Part shown: one piece after another, positions 44,709 to 53,393 of the stretch
Layout: every line of letters starts with the position of its first letter
How positions within the stretch are numbered: the first letter of the stretch is position 1
Assembly: GCA_003215315.1 (NCBI GenBank)
Contig: QCKO01000002.1
Span: 1 to 64,000 of the forward strand
Source of the DNA: Prochlorococcus sp. AG-409-P19
Lineage (GTDB): Bacteria; Cyanobacteriota; Cyanobacteriia; PCC-6307; Cyanobiaceae
Direction of reading: 5' to 3'
DNA: 64,000 nucleotides
The notes under the pieces: model-generated
Databases searched by the model: none
What the model saw: only the letters and a program-made list of their open reading frames with translations
Told to the model about the DNA's origin: nothing
Position numbers and translations under genes: made by a program

Positions 44709-44804
44709 ATGGCTTTTATAGTTTCTGAGCTGAATCTTTCCATATTAAGAAGAGTTTTAATAGTCATGCTATTGATAAGTTGGTGTCTACGATCTAAAAA
44801 TTAA
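44709..44804 (+). CDS. Possible 31-aa membrane peptide
   Basis: MAFIVSELNLSILRRVLIVM..., one helix with basic flanks. Supported by composition only. Confidence 0.4.
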   Translation: MAFIVSELNLSILRRVLIVMLLISWCLRSKN

Positions 44805-44887
44805 ATTTTATTCAGACATATTCAAACGAGTCTTTACTAACCATTAAAAATTAGTTACAAGATATACATATTGATTTATTTATTCTA

Positions 44888-45130
44888 GTGATGGTTTCTA
44901 AAACAAAAATCAAGAGTTCTTTACGACAGGAATTACAAGAGGGAATCAACTTAGATCAATTCCCAGATCTTAAAGAAGCTATTGTCTCAAAAAATATGGT
45001 GTTGCCCATTGGATCTTTTAACACAAAAATAATTATAAGTGGTGGTGAGGTCGTTGAGCGTGTCTACAAGACACCTAAAGGTGAGCTGATTTCATTGTTT
45101 CCAAATACTATTCTTAATCAAGTAGCCTAG
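44888..45130 (+). CDS. Small soluble hypothetical (80 aa)
   Basis: GTG (44888) or ATG (44891) start. Mixed alpha/beta composition (LRQELQEGINLDQFPDLKEA, GSFNTKIIISGGEVVERVYK). No domain recognised, but clearly protein-like. Confidence 0.6.
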   Translation: MMVSKTKIKSSLRQELQEGINLDQFPDLKEAIVSKNMVLPIGSFNTKIIISGGEVVERVYKTPKGELISLFPNTILNQVA

Positions 45131-45941
45131 ACCCCACTTCTTCTCAAGAATTTTTTGTCGTCAATTCCTCGGTTTTTTGGATAATGCCTCTAGAGGAAGG
45201 ATAATCAGCATGTTTTTATTTTACGATCACTACTCGAATTTTCTTTTACACAAAGCCAGAGGTTTCTTAGTTTTTTACTTTGATTAGGTATAATAATATA
45301 CTTTTCCACAAAGTTTTACCTGTAGTTATTTTGATTCTTTATATAGATACGTATTCAGATTTAAAATAGAAATAAATTTCTTAAGAGGTTTTAGTTAATA
45401 TTACGATCAGTTTTTCTGAAATGTTTTTTTTCATACCAAGGTCTAAAAAGGAAAGAAAAAACAACTTAATTTAAATTTTTAAAATTAAGTCACTGCAGTT
45501 ATTTTAAAAGCTTTATTAAATTACTCGAAATATTTATTCATTATAAAAAGTATCTTAAAAACGATTTTATCGTAAAAACAGATAAAAATTTTTCTTGATT
45601 TGCATATACAAGATGAGACAATAAGAGATTACTATGTCTGTCATAAGAAAGTTTTATCAATTATCTTTTTTGTATTTTCCAGAGAAAAAAAAATGCTTCT
45701 CCACATTTTTTCCACAGGAACAATTCCTTTTAGCCCTTAAACAAAGGGTTAAGTGGAAAAGCTTCAAAAGACTTTCTTTTTGGGACTTTCGCCATCATTT
45801 CTATACATAAATATTTTTTTCTCTTGACACCGTTGCGAGACAATTGATCTCGAGTTGAGACCATATGAGAACTTGTTTTTGCACTTCCTTGACGTAAAAA
45901 AAAAAACGTTAATACTAATGACTTAACAGCAATAAATTTGA
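45131..45941. other. 810-bp non-coding region, DnaA-box-like motifs
   Basis: The longest gap in the window. Holds TTTTCCACA at 45302-45310 and 45708-45716, TTCTCCACA at 45697-45705 and inverted TTTTCCACT at 45752-45760, plus a CCCTT-AAACA-AAGGG hairpin at 45735-45749. No frame supported. A TTGACA-like -35 (around 45824) may belong to the DUF2811 gene. Confidence 0.5.
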
Positions 45942-46223
45942 ATGGAAACCTTGTCCAAGGAACCGATCCAAAGAGCCAAACACGAAGAATCTGAATCGCT
46001 TACCAGAACTAACGGACTAATTAGCTTTATTGAAGATGTACCAAGTTACCTGAATGATGCAATGTCAGCTTTCATAGAAGAGCATCCTAATTGGGACCAG
46101 TACCGATTAATAGAAGCTGCTGTCTCAGGTTATCTTTTGCAGAAAGGTATCGAATCAAGAGAAATAAATCGGATTTATTTTAAAAGTATGTTTTGCAAGA
46201 AAGCCTTTGGAACAAGTCATTAG
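45942..46223 (+). CDS. DUF2811 family protein
   Basis: 93 aa; core ISFIEDVPSYLNDAMSAFIE, EHPNWDQYRLIEAAVSGYLL, QKG, then an aromatic end (RIYFKSMF) is the DUF2811 pattern of small cyanobacterial proteins. Function unknown. The first about 25 residues are variable. Confidence 0.82.
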   Translation: METLSKEPIQRAKHEESESLTRTNGLISFIEDVPSYLNDAMSAFIEEHPNWDQYRLIEAAVSGYLLQKGIESREINRIYFKSMFCKKAFGTSH

Positions 46224-46745
46224 TCTTCAAAGAGAAATAACTGTGATTAATTAATTAATTAATTAGAATAATTTGTTCAGTTCTTATAGCTTTATTAAAA
46301 CAATTCAAGAAATTGTTTATTAACTGTTTTTTAATTTATAAATTTATTCTTTGAACCAATTATCTTACCGTCATTCTTTTTCATATATCATTATGAAAAC
46401 ATTTCCCCTTACCTAGTTTCCTTCTTGCTTCTCTAGCACAAAAGTCAGATATGCAATCAATGCTAGTTGACAACGATTCAGAGAAAGCACACTATGCTCT
46501 TTGAAACTAATAAAACATAGCTATTTACCAGATCAACTTAAAAGAAGCTTACGACCTGCTCAGCTGTTTTCCAATTGGTAATTTTTCTTTTGCTATAAAT
46601 CCATTCAGACTGATAGTCCCTTTTAATTCTTAGTTTTTGATAATCAATATCGCTTAAAGAATGGAATTAGCCTCACTACTGAGTTTAGAGGGTTACATTA
46701 CCCCAAGATTAATAACGAAAAAATAGTGAACTCAAATTAGAAAAA
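46224..46745. other. Intergenic, one doubtful peptide
   Basis: A minus frame 46381-46473 from TTG reads MSTSIDCISDFCAREARRKL...; it is protein-like but very short. Otherwise AT-rich with a TTAA tandem run near 46248. Confidence 0.4.
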
Positions 46746-46937
46746 TTATTCTGGTAACCAACCAAATATCTCAGCTTCATATTCCAATTCTTCAGGAGTA
46801 AGGGCGATTAATTGTTGTTTTGTTATTTGGCTGCCTTTAATCAAAAGAAATGGCAGCCCAATGGTAAAAGCCACAGCAATCGTAAGAATAAAATAAGCTG
46901 TAGTTAATTGCTGACCAGGATCTATTGATGCAATCAT
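46746..46937 (-). CDS. Small single-TM protein (63 aa)
   Basis: MIASIDPGQQLTTAYFILTI, helix with GLPFLLIKG, then ALTPEELEYEAEIFGWLPE. Good composition. Possible relation to 43837-43998 by the GLP helix. Confidence 0.65.
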   Translation of the reverse strand: MIASIDPGQQLTTAYFILTIAVAFTIGLPFLLIKGSQITKQQLIALTPEELEYEAEIFGWLPE

Positions 46938-47141
46938 GAACTTTTAGTAATTACTTTTAAAAGTTCCCCTACTTATCTTTTGGATGCTAGAGAGATGAAA
47001 CATAACATAAAGAAAAACCTGGATATGTCAGGGGAAGGAAATTTATATCTTTTTAGGTTTAATTCTAAATTGACTAGTTCTCTTCTTTATCTATAAAAGA
47101 TGCCATAAATGACTAAATGAATTAATATGTTCAATATTTTG

Positions 47142-47270
47142 TTAATGAGAATCTCTTTCCTTCTCATTCGATTCAGGATCCTGTGATGACAGCTCTTCTT
47201 GAATTTCAAGTTCACGTTCATCCAAGATTCTGATGAAGAGAGATGAGAGAGTCAAAAAGGACAGAGTCAA
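47142..47270 (-). CDS. Possible 42-aa protein (TTG start)
   Basis: Hydrophobic N-terminus (MTLSFLTLSSLFIRILDERE) and acidic end (SSQDPESNEKERDSH). No ATG; low support. Confidence 0.35.
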   Translation of the reverse strand: MTLSFLTLSSLFIRILDERELEIQEELSSQDPESNEKERDSH

Positions 47271-47427
47271 CTATTTAGAAATATATAATGTCTTGTGCGA
47301 AGTGCTTAACTACTTTGCACTAAGTTATTCATATCATAAAGGAATCAAACTGAAAGGACATAATCGGTCTTTATCACTCACTTCGATTACCACTACTTAA
47401 TAGTTGGGCATGCGATTATTCAGAAAG

Positions 47428-47455
47428 CCAGTGAGAGGGATTGCACCCCTCACTC
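47428..47455 (-). terminator. Terminator after H1-like gene
   Basis: AGTGAGGGG / CCCTCTCACT stem with one bulge, then GGCTTT on the minus strand, 30 bp beyond the stop of the histone-like gene. Confidence 0.65.
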
Positions 47456-47481
47456 CGCTTTTACGGATCTGGCTGCTTTGA

Positions 47482-48003
47482 CTAAGCCGTTGCAACTGAA
47501 GACCTAGCTTTTCTTGCTCGCCTGGCAGGCCTACCAGCAACTGCTTTAGCTATACGCTTAGCAACAGAACTCTTTGCGGTAGTTGCTTTTTTTGTTTGAG
47601 CGGAAGCTACTTTTTTAACTACAGATTTAACTTTAGCTGTTTTTACAGTTGCCTTAACGGTCCGTTTAGTAGCTGGCTTTTTAGCAATAGTAGTTTTCTT
47701 AGATGTAACACCCTTACGAGTGCGATGAGACAGGATTAAGGCCCACTCCTCTGCACTAATATTGGCTGGCTTGTTGCCATGAACCTCAGAGATTTTTGCA
47801 GCCTTTTCTATGTCTTTAATAAGGTTTTTCCAAGATGCTGCATAACGCTTATCAGACTGGGATTTCGCACCACTCTCTACAAGTGTTTCAACCACTTGCG
47901 AGGCAGTTACCTTCTTACGTCTTCTGTTAAAGATTTCCTTTTGCAACGTGGCGATCATTGCATCGCCTTTTGCACTAACTTTGATGGTTAATTGAGACAT
48001 CAA
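47482..48003 (-). CDS. Histone H1-like Lys/Ala-rich protein
   Basis: 173 aa. The N-terminal half is folded-looking (SQLTIKVSAKGDAMIATLQK, then KVTASQVVETLVESGAKSQS), with a ribbon-helix-helix-like start. From about residue 100 it is a Lys/Ala/Thr tail (KKPATKRTVKATVKTAKV...) like eukaryotic H1 and bacterial Hc1-type proteins. Likely a nucleoid-associated DNA-binding protein. Start: first or second Met. Alone, with its own terminator. Confidence 0.75.
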   Translation of the reverse strand: MMSQLTIKVSAKGDAMIATLQKEIFNRRRKKVTASQVVETLVESGAKSQSDKRYAASWKNLIKDIEKAAKISEVHGNKPANISAEEWALILSHRTRKGVTSKKTTIAKKPATKRTVKATVKTAKVKSVVKKVASAQTKKATTAKSSVAKRIAKAVAGRPARRARKARSSVATA

Positions 48004-48214
48004 TTTAAGAGTTATCTATATACGACATCTAGCACATTGAGGGTATATCAACCGAATAAGCTATTTACAAGTAGAGATGAAGTGTGTTTAATGACTCAAC
48101 AAAATTCAAAGCTTATATTGTCGCAAGGGTTATCGTTGCGATCTTTAAACATAAGGAATCAGTGAAGTTATATAAGGATGAAGGAGCTATCCAGGAGCAA
48201 GAATGAAGTGAGGT

Positions 48215-48349
48215 TCATCGATCTGAGCTTTTATCTAAGCCTTGTGCTTTACGGTTTGCAGAAACGCCTGCGAAGCCTATTCCAAGAAAAAACAAATAGA
48301 AGATGACAGTACCTCCTAGTACAGCTCCAACCACTAGAAAAGGGTTCAT
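48215..48349 (-). CDS. Small single-TM protein (44 aa)
   Basis: Start ATG 48349 chosen because AAAGGAG lies 8-9 nt upstream (track start 48409 adds 20 residues). MNPFLVVGAVLGGTVIFYLF, then FAGVSANRKAQGLDKSSDR. Ends beside the inverted 300-bp repeat. Confidence 0.7.
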   Translation of the reverse strand: MNPFLVVGAVLGGTVIFYLFFLGIGFAGVSANRKAQGLDKSSDR

Positions 48350-48410
48350 GTGATTTGCTCCTTTGAAGTAATCATCATTTATATTCGCTGATCGATTATA
48401 AATTTCCAAT

Positions 48411-48709
48411 AAAAAAACCCTCTTTATGAGGGCTAGTGTTTAACACCGATTGATCCCCATCACCCGGCTTTGGAAAATATTAGTCACAACAATGGAATTA
48501 GGCAACTAAATAGAGGTAATTACTCAATCAGATATTTCCATGGACCCCACATCTAGTAGGGGTTGATTTATTCGGGAAAAGGGGCTAAAAATAAGGTCCC
48601 CATCACCCAGGCCCGAAGGACACCATACCTAGGGTCTTTTTTATTGAAAAGGCGGTTCCTTCCTGGGATTAAGTAAAATACTCAAGAGATTCTGTGGAAA
48701 ACTTAAGTG
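48411..48709 (-). repeat. 300-bp repeat, copy 2 (inverted)
   Basis: Reverse complement of 5643-5943 with only a few percent differences by eye, including both GGTGATGGGGA cores and the CCCTC-ATAAA-GAGGG-T7 terminator. The boundaries are sharp on both sides. In this copy transcription would run on the minus strand. Confidence 0.85.
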
Positions 48710-48794
48710 GCCATTTCTGACATAGACCTAGCAAAGCTAATCTCTTTCTATAGAGGCAGCATCCTTCTTGCCCTTCCAAATCCCAATTAAATGA

Positions 48795-49022
48795 TCAATT
48801 AACAGCCAATTGCATGCTTTGTCTTTGCTGAAGTTCGGTTAAATAGTTAACGAGTGAGTCCTTTAGCGAAGAATTTTTAATATATAGGTCATAAACCATT
48901 TCTAAAAAGACATATCCACAGATAACTGCAAAGATGAAATAGCAAATGATCGTATTTATATCCAATTTCAAGAGGCCAGAAAGTTCATCCCTAAACTTGT
49001 TACTAGAAAGTAGTTTATCCAT
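48795..49022 (-). CDS. Small single-TM protein (75 aa)
   Basis: Soluble start, helix IICYFIFAVICGYVFLEMVY, soluble tail ending QRQSMQLAVN. Unknown function. Confidence 0.6.
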   Translation of the reverse strand: MDKLLSSNKFRDELSGLLKLDINTIICYFIFAVICGYVFLEMVYDLYIKNSSLKDSLVNYLTELQQRQSMQLAVN

Positions 49023-49340
49023 AAAATTAATAAGGCTTTTACCAAGATATTAGATGAAGACTATCTCGTAAAGAGATCGTGAATCTTTACATAATTATTA
49101 TAGATTCAATTTAGATATGAAGAGAAGTAGAAACATATAACTTTGACTGATGCATTGAACAAAGAAAGATATTCATCATACAGGTATAAATACAAAGCCA
49201 CTATTGATGAGTCGGCTTGTCAGGAGGCAAGCATGATTAGATTCATAAAAGGGAAAGTGCGATCTAGTTGATAAATGTTTTTAAGTTAAAAAGGCGAGTA
49301 GCAACTAGAACTGTCTTAAAAATTAGGAACAGTTCGATAA

Positions 49341-49442
49341 ATGAGCAAAAACATTTGTGCTTATCGAGAAACCAAGAAGCAGCAGGTATGGCCAATTTTT
49401 CGTGGTGTCAGTGAAATAGTTTCCTCAATGGTGATGGCATAA
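49341..49442 (+). CDS. Possible 33-aa peptide
   Basis: MSKNICAYRETKKQQVWPIF...; basic and short. Weak support. Confidence 0.3.
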   Translation: MSKNICAYRETKKQQVWPIFRGVSEIVSSMVMA

Positions 49443-49634
49443 TTCAGGCTGAAAGAGGAGTGATATGAAAGTATATGGAAGGTAATAAAAAGGAAGAAGA
49501 CTCAGGTCAAATCATTGGCAACGAAGAATTTCCCGACTGGCTGTCTTCTTAATCTCACCTAAACACATTTAAAACAATATCAATACAAATAAGAGTAGTG
49601 TTGTTTAATAAAGAAAAGTTGAGCTAAGAAACTA

Positions 49635-49907
49635 ATGATCGAAACTACAGTTTGCACATTTAAAATAAGTGTCCCTTTTGCAGAATGGGTTGAAAAGTTT
49701 GACAAGGATGAGGCTCCTTCTAGAGATAAAAGTGGGGTAAAGGTTTTATTTCGAGGAGTTAACAAGAAAGATCCTTCTATAACAATTGTTATCTTTCAGG
49801 CACTCGAAGGTGTATTGGAAAAGTTTATTGATAGTAATATTGAATACTTCAAAGATAAAGGCGCAATTATGACTACTATCGAACCAACAGTTTGGTCTTC
49901 TTACTAA
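49635..49907 (+). CDS. DUF3764 protein, copy 1
   Basis: 90 aa: MIETTVCTFKISVPFAEWVE, VLFRGVNKKDPSITIVIFQA and EGVLEKF match the picocyanobacterial DUF3764 family, small ferredoxin-like proteins of unknown role. Paralogue at 61378-61677. Confidence 0.82.
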   Translation: MIETTVCTFKISVPFAEWVEKFDKDEAPSRDKSGVKVLFRGVNKKDPSITIVIFQALEGVLEKFIDSNIEYFKDKGAIMTTIEPTVWSSY

Positions 49908-49980
49908 TCAAGAAAGGAAGTAATCTTCCTATACATATTTCTAATTATCACGCAGAGACGTGCATCCTTTTTAAGAGTTT

Positions 49981-50169
49981 CTAACTAGAGCTGTTGTAAT
50001 ACCTAACTAAATCAAAGATAAGGAAAGTTACAAAGGCTGCGCCAATGAGTACTGGAAGAATTTGATTACGTCGAAATCTTCGGAAGACAGCTCCAAAGTC
50101 TTGCTTATCTTCTTTCTTTTTAACTTTAGGTGGTAGACCTAATTCTTTGCGTCTTTTAGCTTCCCCCAT
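49981..50169 (-). CDS. DUF2839 protein
   Basis: 62 aa beginning MGEAKRRKELGLPPKVKKKE, the DUF2839 signature, with a C-terminal helix (ILPVLIGAAFVTFLIFDLV). Small cyanobacterial membrane-anchored protein of unknown function. GGAGG lies upstream of ATG. Confidence 0.85.
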   Translation of the reverse strand: MGEAKRRKELGLPPKVKKKEDKQDFGAVFRRFRRNQILPVLIGAAFVTFLIFDLVRYYNSSS

Positions 50170-50519
50170 TTAAGACATCCTCCTTATTCTTAATTTAATT
50201 AAATCCTCTTCATTCATAACTCTTGTCATGAAGATAAAAGACCTTCAAATCAATGCTGATACAAAAACATAATATGTCCAAATAATCACAAAATCCTACA
50301 CAACGCAATAGGCCTAAAATCAGTCACAAAGGTCAAAAGCCAGCCAATACCATATATAGCGTAACAAAACCTCGTTCAAAGGAGTATATGCTATATATTT
50401 AGTTTAACCCTTATAAGTTTCAGGACTTTCTCTGAAGCTTAAAATCCTAAATTGTGAAGTCGAAAAACCTTTAAAAGCCAATAACAAAGCTTTTTGATCG
50501 ACAGGACAAAACGAATGGG
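50170..50519. other. Intergenic, no gene seen
   Basis: About 350 bp; nothing supported beyond upstream DNA of the DUF2839 gene. Confidence 0.45.
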
Positions 50520-50759
50520 TTGCTGAACTCTGATCCATTAATGACTCTCTTCAAAAAGAACAAATTTTCAACAAGATCAAAATCCAATAGCAGCTGTGCA
50601 CCTGTTACTACTGCAGGATACCCAGCATTATCTCAAGAGAACAACGAGCTCCACCAACCTAACAAAAGTAAAGAAGCTATTCACTGTGAACAAATTGGCT
50701 TAATTGAAGACAGTTTTGTTCAAGAAATTGTTAGAGAAAAAGGAATGACTCATATTTAA
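50520..50759 (+). CDS. Small soluble hypothetical (79 aa)
   Basis: TTG 50520 or ATG 50541 start. Ser/Asn-rich and basic N-half, acidic C-half (EQIGLIEDSFVQEIVREKG). No domain. Confidence 0.5.
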   Translation: MLNSDPLMTLFKKNKFSTRSKSNSSCAPVTTAGYPALSQENNELHQPNKSKEAIHCEQIGLIEDSFVQEIVREKGMTHI

Positions 50760-50983
50760 GCCCTCTCAAATTAATTTCTAGAATAATTCTTAAAAGTTCT
50801 TTATTAATGTTTTCAATATCACTTCCATTAATTCTTATATAAGTTATTTAATGTTAGTTTTTTAACTAAAAATCACTAAGCAATTACTTGGCCAAACCAT
50901 AATTAATACAGAAAAACATTCCCACACTCCTTAAGTTGGGAGTAGGGTAAAGGGATTAAAGCAGTTAATCACTTAGATTTATA

Positions 50984-51190
50984 CTACTTCTTCAGTAGAG
51001 CCTCTAATCGCTTCTTCTGTTCAGATAGTGATATGTTTGTTTGTTCAAGTTTTGTATCCATACGATTCTTAATAGCTCCTTCAGCTTCTCTTGCCTTAAT
51101 AGCTTTTTTAACAAATAATAAAACTGACACCATCGCAAACAGGGTGGCCAACGAGCCCAATGGGACAACTGTTGTGCTCAGGTTCTCCAT
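50984..51190 (-). CDS. Membrane-anchored coiled-coil (68 aa)
   Basis: N-terminal helix in the membrane (STTVVPLGSLATLFAMVSVL), then a charged coiled-coil-like tail (LEQTNISLSEQKKRLEALLK). Unknown function. Confidence 0.65.
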   Translation of the reverse strand: MENLSTTVVPLGSLATLFAMVSVLLFVKKAIKAREAEGAIKNRMDTKLEQTNISLSEQKKRLEALLKK

Positions 51191-51498
51191 GACAATATAC
51201 TAATCAACTTTTCAAAATTTATTTTTAATCATATTAGAATTCTGTATAAAAGTTAAGAAAACACCGTAAAACTTAAAAGAATTATTAAAAAAAGCACTTG
51301 ATTAAACACAAAATTGAAGTTGAGGGTAAATCATTGATCTAGTTCATTCTTTTATTCCAAAAATAACCTACTTAACTTGACAGAAACTATTTCAATATCA
51401 AAGAAATATACCTAGAGTGTTAATTATACTTCTATCATAAGAAGATAAAAAATCTTTTCAAAAAATGATGATTAGTTTTGTAGTCTCAAAATAGAAAC
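51191..51498. other. Intergenic, no gene seen
   Basis: About 308 bp, AT-rich, between divergent genes. Confidence 0.45.
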
Positions 51499-51687
51499 AT
51501 GCATATACCCATAGCAATTGCTCTGAATATGAGGTCCACAGATTGGTTAATAGCGATATTTTGTGGAATTTCCTTTCTTATAATGTTTGGACTGGCTTCA
51601 GCTAAAGGAGATTTTCAAAGTCTTATAGATAATACCCTAATCAATGATGCAATTTCACGAAAGAAAAGGAACTATAAAAATGATTAG
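51499..51687 (+). CDS. Small single-TM protein, paralogue pair member 2
   Basis: 62 aa, paralogue of 15393-15581: same length, same helix end MFGLASAKGDFQSLI and basic tail. The following gene overlaps it, as in a compact operon. Confidence 0.75.
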   Translation: MHIPIAIALNMRSTDWLIAIFCGISFLIMFGLASAKGDFQSLIDNTLINDAISRKKRNYKND

Positions 51688-51844
51688 TGCTAAAAGTATT
51701 CTATTAATTATCTTCGTTCCTCTTGCTCTACTAAAAATTTTTGGTTTTTACAAAAAACTTCTGGAGCTATCCTCTAAAAACTCACTATTCAAAATCAAGA
51801 CCCAATTAGAGAAAAATTTTAACTTACAAAGTATTATAAAATAA
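51680..51844 (+). CDS. Small single-TM protein (54 aa)
   Basis: ATG 51680 (MISAKSILLIIFVPLALLKI) overlaps the previous gene by 8 bp. One helix, basic soluble tail. Same position as 15612-15773 in the first block. Confidence 0.6.
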   Translation: MISAKSILLIIFVPLALLKIFGFYKKLLELSSKNSLFKIKTQLEKNFNLQSIIK

Positions 51845-51971
51845 ACCAAAATTTTATTATTATTTACTTTTTCAATAAACTGATCTTAAATGGAAAATTT
51901 AATTAGCTTTATAATAGACAAACAACATAAGTAATGATAGCAATCTTTTTGGATAATATTCATAGTTAAGC

Positions 51972-52020
51972 ATAATAATAAAAGAGCCTGCCACTATGTA
52001 GCAGGCTCTTTTATTATTAT
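51972..52020. terminator. 20-bp perfect hairpin, bidirectional terminator
   Basis: Perfect 20-bp inverted repeat with GAGCCTGC / GCAGGCTC at the loop side and A/T runs at the base. Loop of 9 nt. Serves the plus gene ending at 51844 and the minus ORF ending at 52039. Confidence 0.9.
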
Positions 52021-52038
52021 CAAGTTTAGATAGAGTAA

Positions 52039-52140
52039 CTATATAAAACGATTAATAATAAAACCTTTCAAGGCAGGAGTCACTGAAACGTCAACTGATA
52101 TCAATCCCATTGACTCCTGACCGATTGGTAGATGCGACAA
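52039..52140 (-). CDS. 33-aa protein with near-perfect SD
   Basis: TTG start; MSHLPIGQESMGLISVDVSV... The upstream AAAGGAGGTGATCC is complementary to essentially the whole anti-Shine-Dalgarno end of 16S rRNA, with 7 nt from GGAGG to TTG. The stop is 19 bp from the 20-bp terminator. The combination of RBS, frame and terminator argues for an expressed gene. The coding sequence contains CAGGAGTCA / TGACTCCTG, a 9-bp inverted repeat. Peptide not recognised. Confidence 0.6.
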   Translation of the reverse strand: MSHLPIGQESMGLISVDVSVTPALKGFIINRFI

Positions 52141-52142
52141 TG

Positions 52143-52156
52143 GATCACCTCCTTTA
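52143..52156 (-). promoter_or_regulatory. Near-perfect Shine-Dalgarno
   Basis: AAAGGAGGTGATCC on the minus strand; it decides the TTG start at 52140. Confidence 0.7.
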
Positions 52157-52324
52157 AGAAACTATTAAAAGATTAGCCACTAAAAACTGATTTCTATAGA
52201 CATTAAGATAATCTTCCAAAACATCATAGAATTTTCTAACTATTGGGAAGCTGAGGTAAATAAGTAAAATTTCATTCTAAATTTTGAAGGGGTAACGGTA
52301 CACTCCTCTTAAACTAATAATGTT

Positions 52325-52580
52325 ATGTACAAAAAAGGTGCCAAGGGCTATTGGGTCTCAACTGGAACAGTTATAAATCAGGAGCCATATGCAGACCATA
52401 TCGAAAAGGTAGGCACTTAGCTTAAAAAAAATCGGAGGTGAAATTTTTGTCAAAAAAACCTCACCACAATGAAAGGAGCTGACAAAGGGCGTAAATCTTG
52501 CTGGTATTTGTGAATTCCCCTCGATAAGAGAGGCTGTAAAGGTTATGAATCAATTGAATAATAATATCTAGACTTCACAA
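52325..52580 (+). pseudogene. Decayed DUF1330 gene
   Basis: Begins KGAKGYWVSTGTVINQEPYA (compare the start of 14609-14905), then a stop, then LKKIGGEIFVKK and later fragments in shifted frames. Several stops and indels. Remnant of the DUF1330 paralogue. Confidence 0.75.
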
Positions 52581-52899
52581 TGCGGCGACTAAAAACAAGA
52601 TTTCCACCATTATGGAAGGCATGAATGAAACCGAAAACTAAGTAGAGCAATAGCTAAATAAATTAATTATTATTTTCTTATGGCCTAATAATATAACTTT
52701 AAATATGTTGATTAAACTACTCATCAATTTCTTTTTCTCAATAATTAAACGAAAGAAGTCAATCAACATCATCCATTAATCAAGAGGTAATATAAGCAAA
52801 AACTAAAGCTGAGCAATTATCAAGTGGTATGAATTAGTTGGACTTTAGCGCTTCTAACAGATATAATAACGGCAATTAATGTATAGACAATAGTTTCTT

Positions 52900-53016
52900 A
52901 TGGCTAATCCATTAGATTCTCTCAAAAGATGGTTTTTTGAATTAATTGAGGATGCTGTTGGAGAAAAAACCATGAAAAAGTACAAACAAGAAATGGACAA
53001 CAAAAAGGAAATTTAA
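52900..53016 (+). CDS. Basic 38-aa protein
   Basis: MANPLDSLKRWFFELIEDAV..., amphipathic and basic at the end. In the same place relative to DUF1330 as 14932-15033. Confidence 0.55.
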   Translation: MANPLDSLKRWFFELIEDAVGEKTMKKYKQEMDNKKEI

Positions 53017-53393
53017 AAACAACACACCTGAAACTATATTTTTCATTCCAAAATAAGAACAATAGATTCTTAAAAGCAACAATGTACTAATTAAATATCT
53101 ATAAGCTTATATATACCTTAAAAAAAGTTTAGCACTTGAAGTAAATTCCTTTAATCATTTAAATCTGAATATATCAAACAACTATAGTCATTTTAACTTT
53201 CGCAGCATCTATCCAAATTACCAACTGAATATTTTCAATATAATCAGTTAATAACATCCAGGTGTCAAATAATATGTCACGTATTATCAAAGGTAAACAT
53301 AAAAGGTAGATGGATCAAATTAATACAATACATTTATCAATGTTAAAAATGCTGTCGTCAGAGAGTTAATATCAATTACCTTAAAAAATAATT
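53017..53393. other. Intergenic, no gene seen
   Basis: About 377 bp, very AT-rich. Confidence 0.45.

Noticed and set aside
52141-52158. Match to the 3' end of 16S rRNA
   Set aside because: Only about 16 nt; explained by a strong Shine-Dalgarno site on the minus strand, with no other rRNA sequence nearby.
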